Assembly: GCA_937925685.1 (NCBI GenBank)
Contig: CALAMI010000005.1
Coordinates: 153,388-217,387, forward strand
Length of the DNA stretch: 64,000 nucleotides
Reading direction: 5' to 3'
Origin: Candidatus Binatia bacterium
GTDB taxonomy: Bacteria > Desulfobacterota > Binatia > HRBIN30
Under the pieces are notes generated by a model. It was not told where the DNA came from and made no database searches. It saw nothing but the letters and a program-made list of their open reading frames with translations. Shown piece by piece: positions 8,234-18,345 of this stretch (the stretch's first letter is position 1; every line of letters begins with the position of its first letter). The position numbers were made by a program, and so were the translations under genes.

Positions 8234-9002
8234 CGTGGGGAACACGCACGTGGTGCTGGGTTTGTTCGCTGGGGCCACCTGGGTGCGGCGGTGGCGGCTA
8301 AAGACCAACCCCTGGACGACGGCCGACGAGTTCGCGGTGTATTTGTCTGCGTTACTGCAGGACGAACGATGTCTTGAGCTGGAAGGTGTGGCGATGGCTT
8401 CAGTCGTGCCCGCGGTAACAGCCACACTGGTGCAATGGGCCAGGCGGTACCTCAAGATTGAGCCCGCGGTTCTCTGCGCGGCGGATGTCGGGCTCGAGCG
8501 CGTCCGTTACGACGCGCCCGAGCAGCTCGGAACCGACCGACTGGCCAACGCAGTAGCGGCTCACGCCAGAACAGGTGGCGCCGCGGTAGTGGTGGATTGC
8601 GGAACGGCGACAAAATTCGAGTTTGTCGACCATGCGGGAGTCTACTGCGGTGGGGCGATTGCCCCGGGCCTGGGAATCGCAGGCGACGCCTTGTTTTCCC
8701 GCGCGGCTCGCCTCTACCGCGTGCCGCTGGCGGCGCCGCCGCATGTCATTGGGCGAAACACCGTTCATGCCTTGCAGGTCGGGTTGCTCTACGGTCACGC
8801 GGCACTTATCGACGGCATGGTAGAGCGGATTCTTGCCGACAGTGGCGTTTCCGCGCCAGTGATTGCTACGGGGGGTTTTGCTGGGGTTTTGGCTCCGCTC
8901 TGCCGGCGGGTGGATGAAGTGGTCGACTCCCTCACCCTTGACGGGATTCGCTTGATCTTTGCCGAGCGACAAAGGAAAAAGGAGACCGTGGCTGACCCAT
9001 GA
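8208..9002 (+). CDS. coaX: Type III pantothenate kinase, first paralogue
   Basis: A 264-residue protein of the acetate/sugar kinase-like superfamily that phosphorylates pantothenate, the first step of CoA synthesis. Motifs are intact: DVGNTHVVLGLF (phosphate loop), QLGTDRLANAVAA (catalytic Asp region), VVDCGTATKFEFV, GGAIAPGLGIAGDALF and RNTVHALQVGLLYG. I chose GTG at 8208 because translation from there begins directly at the domain (SRPLLCIDVGNT); longer frames run deep into birA. Its stop overlaps the start of a second coaX (ATGA), so both are made from one message. Confidence 0.94.
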   Translation: MSRPLLCIDVGNTHVVLGLFAGATWVRRWRLKTNPWTTADEFAVYLSALLQDERCLELEGVAMASVVPAVTATLVQWARRYLKIEPAVLCAADVGLERVRYDAPEQLGTDRLANAVAAHARTGGAAVVVDCGTATKFEFVDHAGVYCGGAIAPGLGIAGDALFSRAARLYRVPLAAPPHVIGRNTVHALQVGLLYGHAALIDGMVERILADSGVSAPVIATGGFAGVLAPLCRRVDEVVDSLTLDGIRLIFAERQRKKETVADP

Positions 9003-9778
9003 GCCATCGCTGGTTGCTGGCCATTGACGTGAGCAATACACAAACCGCTTTTGGGGCATTCCAGGGCGAGGAGTTGCGCGACCACTGGCTGTTGCAAACC
9101 GACCCAGGTCGCACGGCTGACGAGTACGCCGTGCTCTTGCGCAGCTTACTTCACCGCGCGGGCAACCCGTCGATCTCGGCTGTGGCCGTAGCCTCCTCGG
9201 TACCGGCCATGCTTCCCATCGTCGAAACCCTGGTGCGTGACGTCTTCGGGTGCGCGCCGCTGGTCGTTGGTCCAGGGGTGCGCACGGGGATGCCGATTTT
9301 GTACGATAAGCCCCAAGAGGTGGGCGCGGACCGCATTGTCAACGCAATTGCCGCGTATGCGCACACCCACCGGACAACCATCGTAGTGGATTTGAGCACG
9401 GCCACGATTTTCGATTTCATCTCGGCGCGAGGGGAATATGTGGGAGGGGTCATCGCTCCGGGCCTAGGGATTGCCAGCGATGCGTTGTTCGAAAGAACGG
9501 CGCGTTTATATCGTGTGGAACTCAAGCGTCCGAAACACGTGATCGGCCGCAACACCGTGCACGCCATCCAGTCGGGTTTGATCTATGGTTATGTGGCCTT
9601 GGTGGACGGTATTGTAGAACGAATGCGACAAGAGGCGCGAGAAAACGCCTACGTGCTGGCCACGGGCACGTACGCCGAATTGATCGCACCGGAATCGGTC
9701 ACCATCGACGCGGTGGACCCATTTTTGACCCTCAAGGGACTTCGCTTGCTCTACGAGCGCAATCAGGAGAAAGGATGA
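8999..9778 (+). CDS. coaX: Type III pantothenate kinase, second paralogue with altered phosphate motifs
   Basis: A 259-residue CoaX-family protein directly after and overlapping the first. It aligns along its whole length, with EVGADRIVNAIAAYA, GGVIAPGLGIASDALF, RNTVHAIQSGLIYGY and PFLTLKGLRLLYERN, the last being the normal CoaX C-terminus. Both Gly residues of the phosphate loops are changed to Ser: DVSNTQ instead of DVGNTH, and VDLSTATIF instead of VDCGTATKF. The conserved Asp residues remain. It could be a second active kinase, a partner subunit of a heterodimer, or a regulator; the sequence cannot decide. Confidence 0.88.
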   Translation: MSHRWLLAIDVSNTQTAFGAFQGEELRDHWLLQTDPGRTADEYAVLLRSLLHRAGNPSISAVAVASSVPAMLPIVETLVRDVFGCAPLVVGPGVRTGMPILYDKPQEVGADRIVNAIAAYAHTHRTTIVVDLSTATIFDFISARGEYVGGVIAPGLGIASDALFERTARLYRVELKRPKHVIGRNTVHAIQSGLIYGYVALVDGIVERMRQEARENAYVLATGTYAELIAPESVTIDAVDPFLTLKGLRLLYERNQEKG

Positions 9779-9786
9779 GGTAGGCC

Positions 9787-11877
9787 ATGGCAGAGGACGT
9801 CACGTTGGTACGCAGCATCGGGGTGATTGGGCAAGGCGGTGTCGGTAAGACGTCGGTTGCGGATACCTTGCTCTATGCGGCCGGGGCGGTGAACCGTATA
9901 GGTCGAGTCGACGACGGTACGTCGAACTTCGACTTCGAGCCCGAGGAAATTCGCCGGAAAATTTCTCTCAGTACCTCCGTGTTTCATTTTTCTTGGAAAA
10001 AGCACTCCATCCATTTGCTCGACATGCCCGGGTACTCGAATTTCTTAGCGGATACGATTTTATCTCTGCGTGCCTGTACGGGGGCGATCTTTGTCCTGGC
10101 GCCAGCGGCCGGTGAATTGCGGGTGGAGGCCGAGAAGCTGTGGGCACGCGCACAAGAACTCCAGCTTCCAACGGTGGCGTTCGTGAACCGCATGGATCGT
10201 GACAACGCCGACTTCGAGGCGGCCGTGGAGGACATGAAGAAAATCCTTGGAGCAAAACCCGTGGCCATTCAGTTGCCTTTGGGGAGCGCGGACTCGTTCC
10301 GCGGCGTCATCGACCTACTGAGCATGAAAGCGTTCGTCCACAGCGGGGAGAACACTTGGCGTGAAGAACCTATTCCCGCGGAGTTCGAGACCGCGGCGCA
10401 AAACGCTCGCGAGCTGATGATCGAGTTAGCTGCAGATGCCAGCGATGAGTTTACCGAGCGTTACTTGGAGAACGGGACACTGACCAACGAAGAATTGGGC
10501 GAAGCGCTGAGACAGGGGACGTTGGCGAGGCGGTTTGTCCCGGTACTTTGTGGTTCGGCCTCGAAAGGTATCGGGGCGCAGCCTTTGTTGGAGGCCATTG
10601 TCCGTTACCTCGGCTCGGCCGCCGATCAGGGAAAGCACGCGGGGAAAGATCCGAAAGTGGGGGTGGAGATCGAGCGTCTGCCGGATGCGCATGAGCCGTT
10701 TTCTGCGATCGTGTTTAAGACGATGGTCGACCCGTTTGCCGGCCGCTTGTCGATGCTGCGGGTCATTTCGGGCAAGCTGACCCCTGACAGTACCGTGCTG
10801 AATACTAGCCGTGACGTTCGTGAGCGGGTTGCTCACCTTCTGCAGCTCAACGGCAAGAAGCAGACAGGTGTCGGACAGGCCATTCCGGGGGATGTCGTGG
10901 CGGTGGCAAAACTCAAGGAGACCTACACAGGGGACACCTTAGCCGATGAAAAAGCACCCATCGTTTACCCGCGCGACACGCTCCCTCCGCCAGCCATTTC
11001 CTTTGCCATCGAACCGAAAAGCAAAGGGGACGAGGAAAAAGCTACTCAGGCGCTGCAAAAAATGAGCGAAGAGGATCCGTCGCTAGAGTTGCATCGCGAT
11101 CCGCAAACTCGCGAACTCATTCTCTCCGGCGTCGACCAGTTGCATCTGGAAGTGGTGATCGAGCGCTTAAAGCGGAAGTACGGGGCGGAGGTAGAACTCA
11201 AGGCCCCGAAAGTTCCTTATAAGGAAACGATCAAGGGGCGGGCCAAGGCGCAGGGAAAGCTCAAGAAGCAAACAGGAGGGCGTGGACAGTATGGGGATAC
11301 ATGGCTTGAAGTGGAACCGCTGCCACGGGGGGCTGGGTTCGAGTTCGTGGATAAAATCGTCGGTGGTGTGGTGCCGCGCCAGTACATCCCGGCGGTGGAG
11401 AAGGGCGTTCGCGAGGCAATGGCCGAGGGCTTTCTTGCCCACTATCCGATGACCGATATCCGAGTGACCTTGTACGACGGTTCTTACCACGAAGTGGACT
11501 CTTCAGAACTGGCATTTAAGATTGCTGCTTCTTTGGGGTTCAAGAACGCGGTGGCTCAGGCTAAGCCTGTGCTGCTCGAGCCCATTATGTCGATGGAAAT
11601 CACCGTACCCGACGAATGTATGGGCGATGTCATAGGCGACATCAACGCCCGTCGGGGAAAAGTACTCGGGGTGGATGCAAAGCCGGGAAGTCAGGTGATT
11701 AAGGCGTTAGTGCCGCTGGCCGAGGTATTACGCTACTCGCCGGACTTGCGTTCCATGACGAGTGGTCGCGGCTCCTTTACCATGGCTTTTTCCCATTACG
11801 AAGAAGTGCCCCCGCACTTGACGGAAAGGATCATCAAAGAAGCGGAGGCCATGCGAGCCCAGAAGCAGCACGCCTGA
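9787..11877 (+). CDS. fusA2: Elongation factor G-like GTPase (EF-G2/FusA2 type)
   Basis: A 696-residue five-domain translational GTPase. G-domain motifs are GQGGVGKTS (G1), DMPGYSNF (G3), NRMDRDNAD (G4) and LCGSASKGIG (G5). Domains II-V follow, including EEDPSLELHRDPQTRELILSG and the domain IV segment TGGRGQYGDTWLEVEPL. The His of the usual DTPGH is Tyr here and the switch I region is divergent, which matches the EF-G-like (EF-G2) subfamily rather than canonical EF-G. No ribosomal protein or tufA genes are nearby, another sign that this is the accessory copy. It begins eight bases after coaX and probably belongs to the same transcript. Confidence 0.92.
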   Translation: MAEDVTLVRSIGVIGQGGVGKTSVADTLLYAAGAVNRIGRVDDGTSNFDFEPEEIRRKISLSTSVFHFSWKKHSIHLLDMPGYSNFLADTILSLRACTGAIFVLAPAAGELRVEAEKLWARAQELQLPTVAFVNRMDRDNADFEAAVEDMKKILGAKPVAIQLPLGSADSFRGVIDLLSMKAFVHSGENTWREEPIPAEFETAAQNARELMIELAADASDEFTERYLENGTLTNEELGEALRQGTLARRFVPVLCGSASKGIGAQPLLEAIVRYLGSAADQGKHAGKDPKVGVEIERLPDAHEPFSAIVFKTMVDPFAGRLSMLRVISGKLTPDSTVLNTSRDVRERVAHLLQLNGKKQTGVGQAIPGDVVAVAKLKETYTGDTLADEKAPIVYPRDTLPPPAISFAIEPKSKGDEEKATQALQKMSEEDPSLELHRDPQTRELILSGVDQLHLEVVIERLKRKYGAEVELKAPKVPYKETIKGRAKAQGKLKKQTGGRGQYGDTWLEVEPLPRGAGFEFVDKIVGGVVPRQYIPAVEKGVREAMAEGFLAHYPMTDIRVTLYDGSYHEVDSSELAFKIAASLGFKNAVAQAKPVLLEPIMSMEITVPDECMGDVIGDINARRGKVLGVDAKPGSQVIKALVPLAEVLRYSPDLRSMTSGRGSFTMAFSHYEEVPPHLTERIIKEAEAMRAQKQHA

Positions 11878-11879
11878 GC

Positions 11880-12401
11880 ATGACTGGGGAAGACCTGCAG
11901 CGCATTGCTGAAGAAATTGAACGCGGGGCGGACCCTTACCACGTACCCGCGGAGTTCCTGGAGGAGCCGAAGGAAGAGCGTCCCCCGAATAAAAGTTTGT
12001 ACGCCCGCATTGCGAGCATGACCGTTGCGGAGAAGGTGAAGCTCGCCTTGTTGGGCAACCGCGAGGCACGCGCTCTGCTGGTGCGGGATAGGAACCGCAT
12101 GATTGCCCGGTTCGTCCTGCGTAATCCACGGCTTACCGAGGAAGAAGTGCTCGGCTTTGCGCGCAACCGCAACCTCGATAGCGAGGTCCTCCGGGAAATT
12201 GGTGAGCACAAGACCTGGCCGCGCAACTACCAAATACGGCACGCCTTGGTTACGAACCCGAAAACACCACTTGCCGTTGCGCTTCATTTCGTCAGTTCCT
12301 TGCACGAGCGGGACTTACGTTTTCTGGCGAAGAGCAAGAACGTGTCGGCGACGATCGTCACTCAAGCCCGCCGTATTTTGACGCAACGGGGCAAGATGTA
12401 A
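11880..12401 (+). CDS. Conserved helical-repeat protein of unknown function
   Basis: A 173-residue cytoplasmic protein starting two bases after the EF-G2 stop. The first ~45 residues are charged and Pro-containing (GADPYHVPAEFLEEPKEERP). The rest consists of short amphipathic helices with repeated patterns such as EKVKLALLGNREARALLVRD, FVLRNPRLTEEEVLGFARN and ALVTNPKTPLAVALHFVSSL. These resemble HEAT or leucine-rich-variant repeats (NP.LT/TP..V motifs). I do not recognise a named family. The contiguity suggests a role linked to the accessory EF-G or the cofactor operon. Confidence 0.8.
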   Translation: MTGEDLQRIAEEIERGADPYHVPAEFLEEPKEERPPNKSLYARIASMTVAEKVKLALLGNREARALLVRDRNRMIARFVLRNPRLTEEEVLGFARNRNLDSEVLREIGEHKTWPRNYQIRHALVTNPKTPLAVALHFVSSLHERDLRFLAKSKNVSATIVTQARRILTQRGKM

Positions 12402-12704
12402 GAAACGAACGGGCAGAGAACCTCGTGGCCGCCGCGGCAGGCAGCTGCAGGCAGCCGAAGCATTTCACCCACGCAGGGTCGTTTCGAGACCAGCGCCGAA
12501 AGTGCTGACCAAGCGAGACCGTGAGTGGCCCTGGTGGGGGAACGACGTTAGACGTGCACACGGGTGTTCTCTTTGCAAAACGGCGAATCGAGCAATTGTC
12601 CTTCCTCGGTTCGTGTGCCGGCACTGCATGCCCACCGAGAGTGGTGCTGGGGCAGGTGGCGCGACGTTACCAATGGTGGCGTGAACGCCCGGTGCGAAAC
12701 GGCG
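12402..12704. other. Convergent intergenic region
   Basis: About 300 bases separate the plus-strand helical-repeat gene from the minus-strand aconitase gene. There are GC-rich short palindromes (around the CAGCTGCAGG segment near 12440-12460) but no hairpin with a T-run. A 60-residue GTG-start frame at 12502-12684 with two CxxC pairs exists, but lacks a ribosome site and other support. Confidence 0.4.
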
Positions 12705-14954
12705 CTATTTCCCCCGCATGAGGTTGAGGGCGGCGCCGGCTTTAAACCAAGCGATTTGCTCCGTGCTAAAGGTATGGCGGCAGAAAATTTCGTCCTCGGT
12801 GCCATCGGCGTGGTGAATGATCACCTTGACCGGCTTGCCGGGCGCTAATTGGGCGAGGCCAACGATGCTAATGCGGTCGTCTTCGCGGATTTTGTCGTAG
12901 TCAGCCGGATTTTCAAAGACGAGGGGCAACAGCCCTTGTTTTTTGAGGTTGGTCTCGTGGATGCGGGCAAAGCTACGGGCGATCACGGCTTTGCAGCCGA
13001 GGTAGCGCGGTTCCATGGCGGCGTGTTCTCGGCTCGAGCCTTCGCCGTAGTTTTCGTCGCCAATGGCCACCCAGCCGACACCTTGAGCCTTGTAATACCG
13101 CGCGATCTGGGGGAACGGCACCCCGCTTTCACCGGTGAGCACGTTCTTGCCCTTGCCCACTTCGCCGGTAAAGGCGTTCACCACGCCGGTGAACAAATTG
13201 TCGCTAATGCGGTCCAAGTGCCCACGGTAGCGCAGCCACGGGCCGGCGGGCGAGATGTGATCCGTCGTGCACTTGCCCTTGGCCTTGACCAACACCGGCA
13301 AGCGGTGAAAGTCTTGGCCATCCCAGGCAGGGAACGGTTCGAGAAGCTGTAACCGTTCGCTGTCTGGACGGACGACGACTTCTACGTCGCTTCCATCTTC
13401 GGGTGGTTCCACGTAGCCTGCAGTTCCGGGAGCAAAACCCTGCTCCGGAAGCTCCGTGGCGTCGGGTGGCTCGAGTCTCACGGCCTCGCCGTTCGGCCCA
13501 GTGAGTGCATCGGTGAGCGGGTTGAAGTCGAGGCGGCCAGCGAGGGCAAAGGCGGTGACCATTTCGGGACTGCCAATAAAGGCTAACGTTTCTGGATTGC
13601 CATCGTTGCGGGCTGGGAAATTGCGGTTGAACGAAGTCACGATCGTATTGCGCTCGCCCTTGCGGATGTCGTCGCGCTGCCATTGGCCAATGCAGGGACC
13701 GCAAGCGTTGGCCAACACGATACCGCCTAGAGCAGTGAGCGCTTCCATATAGCTGTCGCGTTTGATGGTCTGGAAGATTTGATCGGATCCAGGTGTGATG
13801 AGAAACTTCGTTCGGGCCCGAAGCCCGTGCTTTAAGGCTTGCTGCGCCACATGAGCCGACCGTCCGATGTCTTCGTAAGAGGAGTTGGTGCAACTCCCGA
13901 CCAGGGCAGCGCGGATTTCTACGGGGTAGTCATGCTCGCGAATGTCTTGTTTCAAGCGGGAGATCGGGCGTGCCAGGTCGGGGGTGTGTGGTCCGACAAC
14001 ATGCGGCTCTAATGCGGACAAGTCGATTTCGATGATCTCGTCGTAAAAACGCTCTGGAAACCGCTCCACCTCCGGGTCTGGTTGCAACCAAGCCGCATGA
14101 CGATCAGCCAAATCAGCGATGGCTTCACGGTTTGTGGCGCGTAGGTAGGTTGCCATGCGCTCGTCGTAAGGGAAAATCGAAGTTGTTGCTCCAAGTTCCG
14201 CGCCCATGTTGGTGATGGTCGCTTTGCCGGTACAACTGATCGATCGCGTTCCCGGGCCAAAGTACTCGATAATTTTGCCTGTGCCACCTTTCACAGTCAT
14301 GATGCCGGCCAATTTAAGAATAACGTCTTTGGCGGCCGTCCAGCCGCTGAGTTGGCCCGTGAGCCGCACACCGACAATCTTCGGGAGTTGAACATTCCAA
14401 GGCAGCCCAGCCATGACGTCCGCGGCGTCCGCTCCGCCGACGCCGATGGCGAGCATTCCGAGCCCGCCCGCATTCGGGGTGTGTGAGTCGGTACCGACCA
14501 TCAGACCGCCCGGGAACGCGTAGTTTTCGAGCACGACTTGATGGATGATCCCCGAGCCAGGCTTCCAGAACCCAATGCCGTACTTGCGCGATGCCGAGAG
14601 GAGAAACTGGTACACCTCGTCGTTCTCTCGCAGGGCAGCCTGCATGTCTGGCTCGGCGCCGATGCGAGCCCGAATGAGGTGATCGCAGTGCACGGTGGTG
14701 GGCACGGCCACACGTTTGCGGCCCGACTGCATGAACTGGAGCAATGCCATTTGGGCCGTTGCGTCTTGCATCGCAACCCGGTCGGGCCATAAGTCCACCC
14801 AACTTTTACCTCGCTCGAGTTCTGCCTGCTCTGGCTTGTCGAGGTGAGCAAAGAGAATCTTCTCGGCCAACGTCAAAGGGCGGTTCAACCGTCGGCGAAA
14901 CGGCTCGAGACGCCGAGCCAAAGCCTCGTAAAGTTCACGAACGCGATCGATCAT
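12705..14954 (-). CDS. Aconitate hydratase, mitochondrial-type
   Basis: A 749-residue aconitase of the TCA cycle (citrate to isocitrate) with a [4Fe-4S] cluster. Cluster Cys are seen in LVGSCTNSS and [11 protein letters not shown]. Other signatures are [45 protein letters not shown], the swivel-domain motif [18 protein letters not shown], and [19 protein letters not shown]. The length and N-terminus fit the shorter mitochondrial-type family (~750-780) rather than AcnA (~890) or AcnB. AGAGGC precedes the ATG at 14954. An inverted repeat overlaps the leader. Confidence 0.96.
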   Translation of the reverse strand: MIDRVRELYEALARRLEPFRRRLNRPLTLAEKILFAHLDKPEQAELERGKSWVDLWPDRVAMQDATAQMALLQFMQSGRKRVAVPTTVHCDHLIRARIGAEPDMQAALRENDEVYQFLLSASRKYGIGFWKPGSGIIHQVVLENYAFPGGLMVGTDSHTPNAGGLGMLAIGVGGADAADVMAGLPWNVQLPKIVGVRLTGQLSGWTAAKDVILKLAGIMTVKGGTGKIIEYFGPGTRSISCTGKATITNMGAELGATTSIFPYDERMATYLRATNREAIADLADRHAAWLQPDPEVERFPERFYDEIIEIDLSALEPHVVGPHTPDLARPISRLKQDIREHDYPVEIRAALVGSCTNSSYEDIGRSAHVAQQALKHGLRARTKFLITPGSDQIFQTIKRDSYMEALTALGGIVLANACGPCIGQWQRDDIRKGERNTIVTSFNRNFPARNDGNPETLAFIGSPEMVTAFALAGRLDFNPLTDALTGPNGEAVRLEPPDATELPEQGFAPGTAGYVEPPEDGSDVEVVVRPDSERLQLLEPFPAWDGQDFHRLPVLVKAKGKCTTDHISPAGPWLRYRGHLDRISDNLFTGVVNAFTGEVGKGKNVLTGESGVPFPQIARYYKAQGVGWVAIGDENYGEGSSREHAAMEPRYLGCKAVIARSFARIHETNLKKQGLLPLVFENPADYDKIREDDRISIVGLAQLAPGKPVKVIIHHADGTEDEIFCRHTFSTEQIAWFKAGAALNLMRGK

Positions 14955-14965
14955 GTTTGCCTCTT

Positions 14966-14995
14966 CAACAGCGGTACGCCCGGAGCGTGCTGTTG
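14966..14995. promoter_or_regulatory. Inverted repeat in the aconitase leader
   Basis: CAACAGC at 14966-14972 and GCTGTTG at 14989-14995 form a perfect 7-base inverted repeat with a 16-base spacer, just upstream of the aconitase ribosome-binding site. It could be an operator or an RNA stem in the leader. A single short repeat of this kind can arise by chance. Confidence 0.25.
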
Positions 14996-15047
14996 GCTAT
15001 CTGGTCTGTTAGCAGCATGCAGGTTGATGCCTCGTCGCTTGCGCCAT

Positions 15048-15326
15048 CTACGCGGCCTCGTGTAGAGCAGCTGCCAAGGACAAATCGGCCTCCCACGGGG
15101 CATCCGGAGAGCGCCGTATGCATGAGCCCACGAAGTCGTAGCGGTGCCAGTAAATGATCCGCTCGTAGGCGCGAGCCGGGTCGTTGGCGGGGCGTTTGTA
15201 CAACCATCGCTCATTGAAATGAAATCCGTTTTCCTCGCGCTCCCGTGGCTCGTTCACCGAGCCCTCGGCAACGTCGGGTGTGCCAAACAGCTTCACCACG
15301 TCATTGCGGCGAATTCGGGCTGCCAT
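15048..15326 (-). CDS. Small conserved protein of unknown function
   Basis: A 92-residue protein with ATG at 15326 preceded by GGAGAG at good spacing. It is soluble, aromatic and basic (NERWLYKRPANDPARAYERI, then YWHRYDFVGSCIRR), with one Cys and no signal peptide. It lies just downstream of thioredoxin and upstream of aconitase on the same strand. The composition and ribosome site support a real gene. I do not recognise the family. Confidence 0.65.
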   Translation of the reverse strand: MAARIRRNDVVKLFGTPDVAEGSVNEPREREENGFHFNERWLYKRPANDPARAYERIIYWHRYDFVGSCIRRSPDAPWEADLSLAAALHEAA

Positions 15327-15372
15327 AAAGCTCTCCGAGGTTCGGTAGCAGAGTGCCGCGCTCAGCCCACGC

Positions 15373-15696
15373 TCAAACCACCGCCTCTACGGCTTGGACC
15401 AAGAGGTGTTTCGGAACAGCACCAACGATTTGGTCCTTCACCTTGCCTCCTTGGAACAACAGCAAGGTGGGAATGCCGCGTACATTGAACCGGGTAGCTG
15501 CGTCGGGGTTGTGGTCCACATTCACCTTGACCACTTTGAGCTTGCCCTCGTACTCTTGGGCCAACTCCTCGACGATGGGGGCGATGGCCCGGCAAGGGCC
15601 GCACCACGGTGCCCAGAAGTCCACCAAGACCGGGATCGAGGAGTGGACGACTTCTTCGTCGAACGTTGCGTCGGTGACTTCCTTTACTTGTCCCAC
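15373..15696 (-). CDS. trxA: Thioredoxin
   Basis: A 107-residue classic thioredoxin, the general cytoplasmic disulfide reductant. The active site WCGPC sits in [20 protein letters not shown], the cis-Pro is in [11 protein letters not shown], and the buried Asp-equivalent and KVNVDHNP segments are normal. GTG at 15696 follows a strong GGAGG. There is no signal peptide. The partner reductase is not in the window. Confidence 0.97.
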   Translation of the reverse strand: MGQVKEVTDATFDEEVVHSSIPVLVDFWAPWCGPCRAIAPIVEELAQEYEGKLKVVKVNVDHNPDAATRFNVRGIPTLLLFQGGKVKDQIVGAVPKHLLVQAVEAVV

Positions 15697-15890
15697 GTTG
15701 TGCCTCCTTCCTGTATCGCTCCTCCACCATAAGACCGGTCACGACACGCTGCAACGGGAGCGATGGCATAGGGCATGAGGGTACGAGGGGTTGACGGGCT
15801 CTGGAAGGTTTGGGCTGGCTAGCTTGGCGGGTGCGCCTGGGTTCCTGTCAGCGCTGTGCCGGCCGCCGCTTTTTCTCCTAGCCCACGTGC

Positions 15891-16226
15891 TTACCGCCTA
15901 GGAGAGCGTCCCCAGAGCGGAGATGTCGCCGTCGGACGAATCTCGAAGCGCCCAAACTCACCTGTGGCCGCAGCCCAATCAGCATCCACGGATTCGACCA
16001 CCGCTCCCCGCGGGCCTTGTTGGCAACGCGTTGCGAAGCGTTCCAGCGCTTCCACCGGTCCCTCGACGAGGATCTCCACCATATCGTGACCAACATTTCG
16101 TACCCAGCCGCGCAGACCGAGTTCTCGGGCCTGTCGCTCGACAAAAAACCGGAAGCCAACCCCCTGCACCACACCACGAAGGAGCAAATGAAGTCTTCGC
16201 GCGTTCTCTGGCATGTCCGCCATCAT
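15891..16226 (-). CDS. acyP: Acylphosphatase
   Basis: A 111-residue protein of which residues ~10-98 are an acylphosphatase domain, hydrolysing carboxyl-phosphate bonds such as acetyl phosphate. The signature GVVQGVGFRFFVERQARELG contains the phosphate-binding loop with catalytic Arg, and the catalytic Asn is in GWVRNVGHDMVEI. A short Arg/Pro-rich tail follows. It begins one base after the ligA stop, so it is in the same transcription unit. Confidence 0.94.
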   Translation of the reverse strand: MMADMPENARRLHLLLRGVVQGVGFRFFVERQARELGLRGWVRNVGHDMVEILVEGPVEALERFATRCQQGPRGAVVESVDADWAAATGEFGRFEIRPTATSPLWGRSPRR

Positions 16227-16227
16227 C

Positions 16228-18276
<2,049 letters not shown>

Positions 18277-18316
18277 TCAACGGCGGCCAGAGGACGCGGA
18301 GGACGGATAAGGTGCG

Positions 18317-18345
18317 TTGACATTGCTCGGTCCTTCCTCAAAGGT
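18317..18345 (+). promoter_or_regulatory. Possible -35 element upstream of the dockerin/PPC gene
   Basis: A consensus TTGACA lies at 18317-18322 in the divergent region between ligA and the secreted PPC protein. Seventeen bases later the sequence is AAAGGT, a poor -10. If this promoter is real, translation of the downstream gene must begin after 18345, for example at the GTG at 18357. Confidence 0.25.

Noticed and set aside
12502..12684. 60-codon GTG frame with two CxxC pairs (CSLCKT, CRHCMP)
   Set aside because: Tempting as a zinc ribbon, but no ribosome site, low-complexity tail, and convergent intergenic position.
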